A program made the translations under genes and the position numbers. Positions 28,701 through 43,700 of a stretch of DNA of 64,000 nt are shown here, in pieces. The DNA comes from Elmis aenea. Taxonomy: Eukaryota; Arthropoda; Insecta; Coleoptera; Elmidae. The notes beneath the pieces were generated by a model, which worked only from the letters and a program-made list of their open reading frames with translations, was not told the origin of the DNA and made no database searches. The stretch is taken from assembly GCA_947652605.1 (NCBI GenBank), contig OX393581.1, positions 49,809,924 to 49,873,923 of the forward strand, in the 5' to 3' direction. Positions within the stretch are counted from its first letter, which is position 1; each line of letters begins with the position of its first letter.

Positions 28701-31700
28701 AACAATTATGTCTGTTTTTATAATAATTTAACGTTTTTATAGCCATTTAACGGCTGCTCGTACATTATCAATCTGTGACGCCATATGTATGCCTACTGGC
28801 ATACCCATATTTTATTACCATAATGCACTTTTCGCATATACAGGGTGTTTCTTAAGTATTGCAAAACAATTCGGAAGTGATTCCTTATCGAAAACTAAGA
28901 GGGGTCTTTCATATAAAATTTGTCCTTAGACCTCTCCTTTCGGATTTACACCCCCCTAAATCTAAATAAATCAAGCTTAATTTTTTTTTAACTTGCAAAA
29001 TTTCAACCCACCAAAAAGTTCTGATAAAAAAACCAACAGGGGTCGCACTTTTCAGCCCCCTGTGAAGGTGGGAGATGATTAAAAATATTACCATGGGAAA
29101 CCTTTTAACAGGTATAAAACATCCACCAGATATCATTTACCTACATTTATCCAAATTTGAGAAATAAAATAAAAACCTTATTTTACCGCTCCCTTTAGGG
29201 GGGTGTAATTCCAAAAGGAGACGTCTAAGATTTTTTTTTTATATGAAAGACCCCCCTTAAATTTTGATAAGGAATCACCTCCCGAATTGTTTTGCAATAT
29301 TTAAGAAACACCCTGTATATCGTCGTTATTACTTTATACAAACGAAAATTAAGCCAGAAAATGGCTAGTTTGATTATTAGTTCTTCCGATTGCAGTTACG
29401 GCCTTTCTCGGAAAATGAAAACTGTATTAACTTACGCGCTTAAAGTCTTTTATTTAGTACATCAAGTACATCGTAAATTTTCATAGTCACGAAATGTCAG
29501 TGCAAGTGCGCACGTGCGGAATAAAACCTCTTTTATGTTCGTTTATAGCGGCTGTTGCAAACGCCCATCTATTAAAACAGGATAGTCAAGATCTAAGGTG
29601 ACTGTGACATCGAATAACGAAGTTCTAAAATGAAAATGACCTATCGCTTTACAGTGCATATACCGTCCTTGCTTGATCAAAAATCAAACATCAGGTGCAC
29701 ATTCATTATTTAAATAAATTGCTTATATTTTGATTCGTTTTGAAGTATAAATATTATCATATGCACCTATATTTATCTAAGAAATGTTTATCCATGAAAT
29801 GATAAAAAAATTGCATTTAAATTAATATACAAGGTTTGTACCAGCAAGGCTATATACGATCCAATGTACTATCAGGATTCTGCGCAGTATCGATATAGCG
29901 TTCCATCACAGTCTCTGATAGTTAGTCGGCTGTTCCATCTGTTATAAAATTAATACATGAACAAGTCAGTGTACGGTCATAACACTACGTGAACGAAGGC
30001 ATGCACTAGCACTTAGATTTTTACACGCTTGCGTTGTTCATAACTAACGCGAGCTCTAGTAGCTATGCATCGCTCTCCCAACCCCGTTTAGTACTAGATT
30101 CTTAAGGTGTTTACCCTTGCGATGCGCTCATTTGTATGAACCCAATAGACATAAATGTCATTTACAGTTAAGCCAATCGCAAAAGCGTTCAAACAACGGC
30201 TAACACTGGCCAATACAGTTATTAGTACGTAGTTCACGCATGCGAATAAACCAGTTCATTTACTTATCCATGAATTAGTTTTAAATCGCTTGTTGGAACA
30301 AACCTGCCGTGTCTCCCAAATGCGACGGGCAACATGGGGATCTTTGCGTTGAAACAAAATCTATCCAAAGAAGAACACAGTTATAAAACTGACAATTTTT
30401 ACGACTTTTAACCATAATTTTTAGAGTAAGCTTACTAATTTTATGGAAATCGTGACTATCAGTAATTTATAAAACACTTGTAATACAAAAAATGGATCGG
30501 GCTCATACCTTAATGTGTTTGTTACAGCCATAACCCTGCACATTAAAAAGTGCTGCGACAATTTTCCATCAAAATGACACGAAACTTAGACCATATAAAT
30601 ATATTTAAAAATTGTGTTATTTTGCCTAAACAAATTTTAGATATTAGTGGCCTTAGATTGTGTCAAATCTTACAATTTTTGGAACAAACGTTTTCATCAA
30701 TATTTACTAAAATCAAGTAACTTCTATGTAAAATTACCTCCGGATTCAGTGGGTCTGTTGTAATAATTGTATTAAATGTGCCATGTGCTAGATTCAAAGT
30801 ATCTTATAATAAACACATTTTCATAAAAACCTGGAATAACTTTGGAAATTAACACGCCAAAGATTTGTTTTCAAATGCAAGAAGCGACTGTGTTAAATTA
30901 ACATAAAATTGACATCAAAATTTTGTTCAAGTACACCAGGCCGATTAACATTGTTTTGTTTTTTAACTGTGTGTAGTACTCAAGATAAGCATGCTGACCT
31001 TCGATTTTGTTACACCCTGTATACATATACATGTAACAAGAGTTGTAAGAAGCATAGTACGCACGAGTGCGTATTTCCACGAGTGCGTAATTGGTTTACA
31101 ACTCGTGTTATGTAGCATACTTTTTCTACGATCACATAATACCTACGATTTTAACGGCTTTTTGGCTAATTTACACGTTATTACGTTGTCTTGTCAATTT
31201 TGACGTGAGCCTACTTTGACATTTCTAGACAAGTGTGCGTTTTGCTTACGGTGCGTTATAACTCATTTACTGGGCATGCAGAAAGTGTTTGATGTGAGTC
31301 TACTATGACCATTTCTTTAAAAATTCGTGGTTTTTGCTTACCGTGCGTTAGGGGATCCACTTATTATGCATACAGGTTGTACGGTAAGAGTAATTTACAT
31401 TAGTGGTTACAGAAAAATGATCTTACTACTACTCGGATGTACAAATTTTGGGTTAAATAAATTGGTGTGCCCAACTAACGCACAGAAACCAGGAAAAGCA
31501 GTATTTAAATTTAACCAGAACAGATATAATAGGCCAAACATCCCTTAACTATTCAGTGGCACTTATAAGAACTGGAATGCAATTTCACGAAACTTTTCAA
31601 ATCTTATGTAAAAGTGATGAATAGAAGCTTAATATTTGTTCGTCTCCAATAAAATTTTCAAGCTACTTCTCTATTGTGCAACACTTTTAATTCACAGAAA

Positions 31701-34700
31701 CTTGAAAACTTAATTGTATTTCAGAGAAATATATCGTATAGGGTAATAAAGCTCTCGGTAAAATACAAACCTTGCAGTTCTGGAAGGAATTTTTCATTAT
31801 CCGCGACAAACTCGTCTACAAATATATTTTGATGTAGATCCCGCTTTTGTACAAAAAATTAAAATGATTAAACGTTAATTAATACAATTACAAATTTTAA
31901 TGAAAGAATGCGCCATCCGACAGAAAAAAGTAAATTGTATTAGATGTAATATTACTACATTTGCAATTAGATTGCTACTGGTGAATTTCCAACGAATATT
32001 GTTTGAAATATAATTTTCGTTTTTGCATCACTTTTAATTATCATCTTTAATAACTTCTTACATTATTTCGTACATTAAGTTAATACAATATCAGACGTTG
32101 CTGATAATGAGCTCATTTGCTTAATTAAGACAGCTTATAGATTAAACGGCGTTATTTTGGGAACAAAGCAACACAAGTTTACTTATATTAACAGCTTTCG
32201 ATTCAATATTATGAGCATGGTTTTAATTAGTGTTAGAGTCCCGCGAAAGTTATGTCTGGTAGGTTCTGCACGCTATACCCTATTTAAAGCGGTTTTTTGT
32301 TAGTTTAATAAGCATTAATTGGAAAAAATTTAAGTAAAATGTGTCTAGAGATCGTTATCATTTCGATTCTTTTGTTATGTTTGTAAAAATATTCCCAACA
32401 AACCTTTTATAAAAGCATTACTAAATGAATAAAGAAAAGTCGATAATTCATTTTGTTAAATACAACACCTTTTACAGGGTGTTTCAGCACATGCACACAA
32501 TTGTTTCACTTCCGGTTTCGCCGGAAATGACCCCTTTTTTCCTTTCGTTTTGTATTTAATTAAACGAAATTTTAGACATATCATACGTGCAAAAAACCGG
32601 ATTTTTTGAGCACATGCACACAATTGTTTCACTTCCGGTTTTGCCAGAAATGACCATAACTTTGTTTAGAAGTCTAATTTTTTTATGTCAAAGTTTATTA
32701 TTTGTTTTTATCTTTATTAAAAATTAATTTTTATTACATTTCCATTGATAGTTATAGTAACATTTTTAAGATTTGATCGTTTTTTGTTATGTTAAATCGG
32801 CTGTTTGCTATAATTTGAATAAACTTTGAACTGATTTTTCTCGAAAATTTTCTTATGTATGCATACTTTTTTAATACATGGTCGGATTCAGAATTAAATT
32901 CTCTATCCGAATCAACAAAAAATGTATACTTACTATGTAATTTAAAAAAAAAAAACAGTTGCCTATCGCGGATTTGACATATGTGATCGTAGAGATAACA
33001 AATGGACATCATTTAATAGAGAATTTGTCGCCGTTTCCAAAAATATAAGGTTTATTGGGGTTATTTTCAATAATTAAAAAGTTATAGGGGTGCGACAGTC
33101 AAACTGAATCACCCGATATAATATACTTTCTCCTCCTTTTAAAACTTTGCTGGTATTTCGTTCTTCTCGGCACTTTTTATATTTCTTAGCCCTATTATAG
33201 CTTCCATTACTTCTTCATCCATTGGATCTTTGATCACGTTTTGCACTCTCCCTTCATCCTGCCCCTCCTCTTTCCTATCGTTCACTTCTCCATTTCCCTC
33301 ATAATTTCCATTTAACAATTCTTCGAAATGTTGGGTCCACCTATCTGTGTTCAGATGATCTGAACAATCTGATTTTCCTGCTATATCTCCTACCAGCTGC
33401 CCCTCTTTAAACCTAAAATACTGTGTTGCTCCTATGTATGGTTTTTTACTTTTCTTCGTTTCATGATAAAAATTACCTATTTCTTTTAATGTTCTCTCCA
33501 TACGCTCCCTTTTCTTCTTTCGGCAAATTTGTCTTACTACTTTTCTTTTTTGATCATATATACTTCTGGACTCTGCTGCACTTAACTTATTCATTTTCAA
33601 ATTATATTCTTCTTTAATTATACACACGCAAATTAAACTGTTTCTTTTAATAGATGCAGCAGCGTCGTTTTGTATAAATTAAAAATTATTCCTACAGCTC
33701 TTGCGTTATCCGCCGTCCGTATATAACATTAATGACGCAAAACGTTTGATGTCACACTTTTTAATCAAACTTCAATTTTGTCTTTACGAGACGTAATAAA
33801 AGCTACGGAACGGCAACACGGAAATGATTAAGCGAATCAGTTTTGTAAACACCTCTTAAGGTTTACTAATTGCAGCTAAACGGAAGCAAACAAACCGGGG
33901 CCCGCGCAACAGAAACAAAGCTGGTACCGAAATTTATAAGTCGTCATCAAACGGAGCGTTTGATTTAACCCCTTGAACGGTGAGAGCGCCGGCTTATAAA
34001 ATAGCTCTTCAACTTTATATAGTTGGCTACGAGAGAAATTTAACAGCTCAAGAGGATCGTGATTGTTCTCGATATAAAAAAGGTTTGCCGCGCAAATTGT
34101 GCAATGCGAAAATATAATCGATATATTTATTTACATTGTCAATTAAAAAAAAAAAAAAAACTTCGGGAGATGATTCTTTATCGAAAATTAAGGAGGGACT
34201 TTTATATACATTTTTTTTTTGGACGTCTCCTTTCGAAGTTACCCCTCCCCCCTAAAGAGGAGCGATAAAATAATGTTTTTATTTTATTTCTCAAATTTCG
34301 AGATATGTAGGAGAATGACATTTGGTAGATGTTTTGTACTTATTAAAAGGTTTCCCATAGTAATATTTTTAATCATCTCCCGCCTTCACAAGGGACTACA
34401 AAGTGCGACCCCTGTCGGTTTTTGATCAGAACTTTTTGGTGGGTTGAAATTTTGCAATTTAAAAATGTCAATTCTATGCCGTATGAACATAAACAAACTA
34501 TGGATGGTACATAGCAAAATGAATCGTTTTATTTTAGAATATTTAATGATGCATGTTTACTTATTTTATTTCTTACTCAAAACTACAGGTTTTGTAAGAA
34601 AAGTTAAAAAGTTTCTTTTTCAATAAATTAGCTAAAATTTCAACCCTCCAAAGAGTTCTGATAAAAAAACTAACAGGGGTCGCACTTTTCAGCTCCTTGT

Positions 34701-37700
34701 GAAGGTGGGGGATGATTGGAAATATTGCTATGGGAATCTTCAATAAGTATATCGACCAAATTTTATCTCCTACACATCTCCGAATTTGAGAAATAAAATA
34801 ATAATCTCATTTTACCACTCCTCTTTTCCTAGGGATGGAAAAAGCCAACCAAGAGGAGTTAAGAAAAACACCCTTAAAGAAAATCCCGGAGTTTTTCAAA
34901 AACACAGGACTTCTTTAAGGGACTATCACCGGAGGGTTCAATAGACCAATAAATAGGTCGCAGCACAGGAACCCGAAAGGGGACCACCTCCGCGGAAATA
35001 ATAATATTACGCATATTTTAATTTTCTTTTTTTATTACTTTTTTGAGCTTACCGCAAAAAAGCTTACAGAAAGAGAATGATCAAATTCAAACAGTTTTAA
35101 ATATGTATTTAAAAATGGGGGATGACATTAACAAACAAACAAAAAAATAAATTTTGCACAATAGCTTTACTTTATTTTTACCAATTTATGCTTTTGATTA
35201 CTGGATAAAATCACATAATTGTGCATATTTATCTGTAATGTTGTTAACTAATGTTCTGCTTGTAATCTTTTCAGTTTTTTGTTAAATTAAAGATGACCAA
35301 TCGTTGTTAAACAAATATTGGTAGTTTTTATGAAATATAAGCGTTTATTTTTATAATTAGGGATATATTTTTGGTTGGTTAATATTCCGTAAAGCTAATT
35401 AGGCCCAAGGGACTTTCTTGTTGACTAAAAACCATCGATTTTTTAATTTTAGATTAGTACAAATATAAGCTGTAAATATTTCATGTTAGTGAAAATGATT
35501 ATTTGCTCATTTGTACAAACATATTTTTTTTATTTTCTCCCCTGCAATATCAAAAATGACGTTTTATGAGGAATAAACACATAACTCTAGAGTTTAAAAT
35601 CATATTTTTTTAGAAACTCAAATCGATAATCTTTAAATTACGCGGAACGTCCCAATGAAAAAAATTACGAGTTGCTTGAGTTGCACTTCTACAAGGTTAA
35701 TGTCATAAATTCAGGAATGAACAGCGGGCAATAAATTACCGAGAGGGCGCTAATGAAAAAAGGTGCACAGCCTGCACCCTTCCACCAAATTGGACTTTAA
35801 AAAAGGCAATACTTCCCTTTAAAAATGCTTTTCAATCGACTTAAGAATCATTGAGGAAATAACACCAAAAAAAACTTCCTTAAAATGTCATAAACGTCTG
35901 TTTGTTTGTACTTTATACTTACAATTAATGTACCACACGAGCGTGAAGTTAAATTTATTAAGAATTAAATAAAAACTAGTTAACGGTGAATAACTAAATG
36001 AGCTTTCAGTCGTAATTTTCAAAGACGAATGATTAAAATTAATCTTATATCATTAGCCCCTACTTTTTGTTACATATTTTTTAAAATTCCATCTGCACGT
36101 AGGTACTAATTCATACTCTTGGTTTCTCTTTTTTCTTGATATATAAGGTAAAATTAAACGATGGTTTACTGGTTTCCAAACAGGTTTATTATTTTTTTTT
36201 TACTAAACTTCCGACATGTTTCGTTGGTTTATTTTTACCAACATTAATTTGTACATAAAAGTTATAATTTATTCATGTTTTAAAAGTTGGTTATGCCCAA
36301 CTTCTAAATACACCTTACAATCAATAGGTAAATGATTAGGAATATTATTTTGTAATTATGTGGTATACTGTAAGCTTCATTTATTAATTTTTGATTAATG
36401 AATAAGCCATGCATATTTTACACAAAACGGTTTCACGAAAAAATGGAGCATTTAATAGCTTCTTTTACAATGGGTACAAGGCTCCTTTAAAGGATAATGA
36501 GTTTAATGTCTTTGAAGTTGACTGTCATTAACTTCTTAATGCATCTACAACTGTGTCCTAATTTTTATTCTAACGGTGGACGGAACTTTAAAGTTATACT
36601 CCTAAGTTATAAGCTGTTTTAACTAAACCCTTTATTATTTTATGGTGTAAAATAAAATTGGTTATCTTTTACCTATTCAAGCCATATTTAAATTTGTAGA
36701 TAACGAAATTAATGTACAAAAAGTGTTCGAAAATAGGAAAAATCATTCTATCCTATCAAAATTTAATTAATTAAACTTTTTGTCGAATAATGTGTGTTAA
36801 TTTCTATTCGGTTATTTTATTTAATCAACCAATTGGAAAATACGATAACATGAGATATGAAGAAATGCGAAAAATAGCTTCAAAGTGTTATTAAGCAAAA
36901 TGGACCAAGCTAAATAAACCACCCTTAGTATTATTTTAAAAGTTTAAAAACCAATCACGAGGCACTATATGCGTGTTGTTTATTAACTTCCAAATTTTAT
37001 TTCATCGACATTTTTACGTTGTGAAGTATTAATATTTTTTTAAAGGTCTTTATTTTCAAGTCATCAAAAAATCGTAAATAAATCACAAACGGTTAATTTT
37101 TGGGTATGATAAACCACATATATTTTTAAAATACAGTTTTATTTGAAACCTAACAAATTTAAAATATACAGGGTGTTCCATTTCACGTTAAAAAAAAGTT
37201 ACATATCGGTATGCGAAAACACTAGTTGAAAATAATTTTATGTTAACGATTATTGATCTTAAACCACTTTTTATACAAACTTTTCTTACTAGGTGGACAC
37301 TTTGTATAATACTTAATTAAAATGACAACATTTTATTTAAAAAAGGCAGCATGTATTAACACAAAGCTTGCATCTGTTTTATATTTCGCACTCGCTGTGT
37401 TCTTTCTATCCATCGAGGCAATATCATTTGTAAAGAAAAGCTTTTATTCCGGGAAATATAATATCATAATCTGCTTTTACTTTGTTCTGCACACGGCCTA
37501 CAAAATTGTTTAGCTTTTTTCCGTTGTTGCCATAGGATTACCCATCCCCAAGTCTTTATTTAATACATTTGAAGATGGTAATATTAATATATATCGGTAT
37601 ACAGGGTGCGTTTAATAGGTGGTACACTAATAAATTACGCCGACCAATTTTAACAATGAATTTGTCTAAACTATAAATATGAAATTTCAAATATCCGTGG

Positions 37701-40700
37701 TGAATTGCAAAAAAAAAACTAAAATTAGGTTTCCAGATTTTTAAGAATATTTGAGGAACTGCAGAGTTTTAGTTTAGATTCTTTGCTAATCCAACTATAC
37801 TTGTCTCTTTCAAAGATTTCTATATCGTTCACGTTTAAACATGCACCCATGCTTGCGAAATTTTTGTAGAACAACCAATAAAATAGCTTTCGAATGTAAA
37901 GCTTCACATTTAAAAATAAACAGAATTTTATTGTAAAACCCATAGCTGTAAAAGTTTGATATACAAGGCAGTTTTATTATAATTTATTTGAACTGTATAC
38001 AAACATAAAATCAATACAGTTGGGTTTAGTTGCATACAGAATAAGTGATGTAATGTATTTGAAACACATAGATAAGCAAATGTGATAAACTATTTCAAAT
38101 TACATCGGCAAATATTAAAAATTAAATTCATTTCGCATTACGTTATTGCAAGCTTTTTAAGAACCTTTAGCCTACATCAGTGTTTTTTAACCTTTTCAAT
38201 ACTAAAATTTCGCGACACACTATATTCAGGGGGGTGCGGAAAATTGCTCGAAAAATTGTTTCTTGAATAAAAATTTCTCGAAAGGAAAATTGCTCGAATA
38301 ATAATTCCCCGAAAGGAAAATTGCTCGAAATAATGAAAAAATATTAAATTTATATAAATGCAAATAATTCAATTTACTAGAAAAGTTGTTTACACTTAGA
38401 AAAATGTATTTAAATTTATTTGCAAATACATGTACACTTACTCAATTTGTTGTTGAGATAAACATTATGAATATTTGAACATAAGATTACAACAATATAG
38501 TCAGAATCAGCAGTTATGTAGTATATAATATTTATGTATATGTTTAAACTTGGCAAAGTTGCTAAATTCAGTGCTTATTAATAATCTAAAGAGAAATTGA
38601 AAATTTCCCAACCATTGAAAAAATTGGGAAAAACTGTAAATACTATGTTTTCAAAATCGTCTATAACTTCTTTGGAGTATAAAATATTTTCAATGTGTCC
38701 AAACACTGCCCAAAAAACTTTTTAAGCCGAATCGAATCGTCATGACTAATTTGTTTTAAGTTGATTCGGTTTTGTTTCATGACAACCAACTTTATTTTTT
38801 CTTACGGGCGCATTTTTTTAATTTGCATAATCAAGTAGATTTTTTTAATTCATCACACATAGTATTTTACTTCTACATTAAATAGCAAAAATTGCGCCCA
38901 AAGGAAATAATAAAGTTGGTTGTTATACTCTAGCAATTATAATAACCGAGATCCCCATGTTTAAACTCGTATCTCAACCACAGCGTCCTTGCAAAAACGG
39001 TTTATTTATTTTTTAATCTTTTTTCCGCGACGCACCTGGAAGATGCTCGCGGCACACAGGTTGAAAAACACTAGCCTACATACTTGCATGTAATTTCAGT
39101 AAATCTGCAATTAAACAAATCAAGGCTTTTAATTTAGCAAATGGTTTACAAAAGCAGCAAATGCTGAAGAGTAATACAAATTAAACTTTGGTGTACTTAG
39201 TGTTACGATAATGGAAAATTAGCAAAAACTGCTAACAAAGGAAATAATTTACTAGAGCAGCTAAACCTTTCCTAATGCCCTCTATGCAGCACAAGCGAAC
39301 TAGACGAATTAAAGAAGTCGATAATTGTTTTTACAAACCGTATTTTAAATACTTGATTTGTTGGAATACATTTTCATATCACCGCCAGGAAAATTAGGTT
39401 AATTAAAAACACAAACATTAACAACTAAGTCACACTAATTAATAAGTTTAGTAAAGCTCTGTCTCATTTATAACTGTATTTACCTTGAGTCAATCTTGAT
39501 TTTAAAATTAATTACCAAATGGCTTCATAATGCATACCGCACTACAAGAATTTTCCAAGTTTATCTCGTTTATTTAGGAGAGGTAGCTGTGCATTATCAG
39601 ATTGTTCTAGCACAAGAAATTTCACTGACCTCCATTCGCTTTTGTGTGGTTTCCTTACGATTCGCCAAAATAAAATAAAGTTGCAACATTAACAAACCCA
39701 GGGGTAAATTATCACATACTGCGTAGTATTATAATTTTAGCAAAATCACAGCGTCGTAATTTCACTTTGACTTTAAGTTTCTATGCAGTTAAGTTTAAAT
39801 ACAAACTAAGTAGCGAAAATTAATTATACTAATTAGTATAATTAAGAAACAATTAGTTACAATATTAAATTAGCCATTACGTGTTCATAGGGGGTACAAA
39901 AGCAAACCCTACACAACGCTGATAGAAATTTATCATGGAGTTTAGTCCTGTTGTAAGCTTCGATTTGTAAACCATGACAAAAAATAAGGAAACCGGATTA
40001 GAAGTGTGAAAGTGGGGTTGGAAATTTGAGGGGTAAACATGTGGGGAGGGAATCAGTAATGACACATTCAGACAAAACCCCATGGTAAGAGCTATTGAGC
40101 AAAACATCCAGGAGACAACTAAGATGGTTAGAAATTGTACAGGTAATCCAAATTTATTGGTTATCAAAGTAATTACAACAGCAAGGAACATTATATTTAG
40201 GTGTCTAGGGTTACTTTTTCGAGATAATTTATCTGTGTTATCAGATTTGTAGTCTGAAATATACTTATTCAAATCATGTTGTTGAATATCAAAGTATGTT
40301 TGTTCAGGGATTACTTAGGGCAACACCTTGCACCAGTATTCGAATTAAATAATTTGCACGAAAAAATAAGGGGAATTTTGTCTTGAAATTGCAAAATTAA
40401 AGGGTGGGAGGCTAATTTTATTTTTAATTTACTTGTTGATGTCGTACCAAGGCAAGTTGTTATGCCAACATCAAGAAGTTAATTTGTATCGCTTTAAAAA
40501 GTAGATGCTAAAAATAATATGCCAGATTAATCTAGAAAATATTTTATTGTAGCCCAAAAAAATACCACACGCTCAAGAATTTGTTGGAAAATACTCGATT
40601 AATTTCATTACTTATGGTTAGGAATTAAATGCTGTATGAAAATAACACTAGCGTTCTATAGAAAATATAAAAATGTTATCGAAAAAAATATATATAAATG

Positions 40701-43700
40701 TTGCATGTAAAAGCTTTGTACAGGATGGGCAAATTTTGATGTTTTCATAGGGAATCTCGGTAACTATAAGAGGTATCAAAAAACGGACCGCGCATCCTCG
40801 ATCTCTTTTTTCGAGAAAAAGTTATTGGTGAAAACTAAAATTGGTTATTGTGTTTTGTTTTCGAGTTATCGCCGATAACTCGATTTTTCGACTTTTCGTT
40901 TTATGACCTTATCTCGCTTGTTTATGAAAATAAACAAAAATAATTTTGACGTTCTACAGGCACTTTTTTGATAAGAATGCAGTGGCGTAAACAATTTTTC
41001 AAAAAAAAATGCGAAATTCGAGTTGTGACATAAAGTTGTATTTTTTTAAATAGAACCCATAGTTGGCTATGATTAATTTATATTTCTTATTTTTTTGTCA
41101 TCCCAAATATACAAGGGTTGATGTATTTATTTTCAATAATACGCAAGTTACGAAGGTTTTTTAGTTTTTTTAAAAAACAAAATTATAGTAGGCTGTGAAA
41201 ACAAAAACAAAACAAGCTGTAAAACCTTTTTAAACTCATTTGGTACAAGTTACGAAGGTTTTGTAATTTGTTGTTGTGATAAACATTATAAATTTATAAA
41301 AATAACGGAATCGGAATCTGCAGTAATGACATTCATATTTAGACTTGTTTAAGATTTATATATTCCGATTTTCTTAAAAAATTAATCAAGGTATGATTGA
41401 ACGAACCAACATTCATCGAACTTTATCATGATTGATGTGTGAGTCACACATGTTATTAAAGACGCCCTACACTAAACTTATACAAACAAGAAAATGGGAT
41501 GTATATTCATAAAGTTTAAAAAATCAGTCGTGGTTTGAATTTTTTTCAAGTGATGGACAATTTAATCCATCGCAGGTCGTTTAGAAAAATTTCCATGAAC
41601 TAAAAAAATTAAATATGTAGAGTAAAGTGCCCTAATATGCAATACTTTTTTGTTTTCGGCAATAATATTCACATTTATTCAACAAAATTTTGCAAAAAAT
41701 TTATAAGGAATTTGTAATGAATAAGCACACATTGCTCGAATTCTGGTACGATATTACTATAGATATTTCTTATATATTTTTTTTTTTTTAAATGTTACTA
41801 ATATTCCATATTAAGCTCCCGGTGAACCTAATATGGAATACTAGGGGTTCTTTATATGGAATATGGAATTATTTAGAAAATATACATTAAAATAAACAAC
41901 TGCTCATAGATTAATCTTTTATTTCTTTTTGATTTACAATATTACTTAAACCAAACCAAAACTCTGTTATTTATGTAAATTAAATTATAATTCCAGTGTC
42001 ATTCGAATTTATGTTGATAATTTATTTATTTTTTACGTGTAGGACAATAGAATTGTTTTTTTGGGTATTTTGCACATTTTTCGTGTGCCCATTTCTGACA
42101 CTTTTGACACTGAACTGAACCCATATTCCTGTACTTAGTGACCATAATCATAGTCATTATAAGGCACCTGTATGGTATTCCATATTAGGTATCAATGTGA
42201 CATTTCAAAAATCGGTGTATGTAAAACATGAAATAAGCCCAATAAATTTTTTTGTCTATTTAATTGAAATGTAAAGGCTCATGCTAAATAAACATGCAAT
42301 AAAATATTTTATATCATATACCCTAGCATATAATATTTTGCACTGAAAGATTTAGCCTAAAAACTCAGTAGCACGTCAAAAATATATTTGAAACTTTTAT
42401 GTAATCTAGTGAATATTTTTTAACTATTTTACATTTGGGAATGTGTGATCAATGTACAAATAGGTACCATATACTTTTAACAGATATCGCTTATTCATTG
42501 TCATAAAACTGATGTATTCCATAATAAGTAACTATTCCATATTAGGGCACTTTACTCTGCTAAATTTAAACTGTACTTCAGATAGAGAGAGAGAAAAAAA
42601 AAACAGAAAAATTATGCGATAGATATTTTTAAATAATATTTTAAATCAATACAACTCTTACTGCACACAGTATATTGTTACCAAATATCTTTTTGTTTGT
42701 GTGTTGGTTTACGAATATTTTGTGCAGTGTTCTGTTTAATAAAATAACATGCACAATTTAATAGTGACATAGAAAGCATCACGCTTTCCGCTTCATATTG
42801 ACTATGTACTCTCCTCACTTCATCATTTAGTTTTTAAAACACATTTCAAACCATATTCCGGCAAATACCACACACCCAAAATTGAATTTTTAATATTTTC
42901 CAGCTACGGTAATGTAGTGCTGACGAAAAAGCCAGCTATTAAACGATAATTTTATATTAATGTCGTACAGAGAGCATATTTGTGTAGGTGAATATTTGAT
43001 TACGCGACGTGTGCAGAATTTTAACCATCCTCTATCTCGAATACTTCTTTGAACTTCTTCGCAGTGTAAACAATTTTGCATATGCCCATATTTCACAAGT
43101 TATGTTTTATTAGGCACACAGCGTGTTATAGCTGAGAAATGCCATAATTTACAATTATCCTTTACCCGTACTGAACATTATTCCTAGACAAGTCGGAATA
43201 AGTAAAAATTTGATAAGTTTATTATGCCTGCGATTTTCCCGTTATGGAGTTGTTGGAGATGAATCAAATTAAGAATAAAAACAAGTCATTTAGCTCATAT
43301 ATAATGCTCTAAAATTAATTTACTGTAGTTTAAGTTGTTAAACCGTAAAAAAAAACTTTTTCCACTTAATAGTACCTGTTGAAGAAAAACAGCGATGAAA
43401 TGGGCTTGGAACTATGTAAATTTCTACGAAAAGAACATTATATTTCCAACCACCATAAAAAATTAAGTTGATACGTCGTTTTCGGACCGTAAAACTTCTA
43501 AAGTTTGCAGTAAAGATGAGCAGATATTAATCACGTATGGAAGAATAGGTAAAGTTCGAAGTTTAATAAGGTTGGACTAAAAAAACAAAGTCGTATTTTA
43601 ACCTGAGAAATCTGATATCGTTTCGGGCAATTTTTTTTTCTAATGGGCTTATAATCCTTATCTTTATTTTATTTGGGGTAAACAAGTTTCCAGGGTGTTC

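Noticed and set aside
36180..36245. Words such as ACATGTTTCGTTGG suggesting a LINE 3' end
   Set aside because: They are too short and isolated to support an element.
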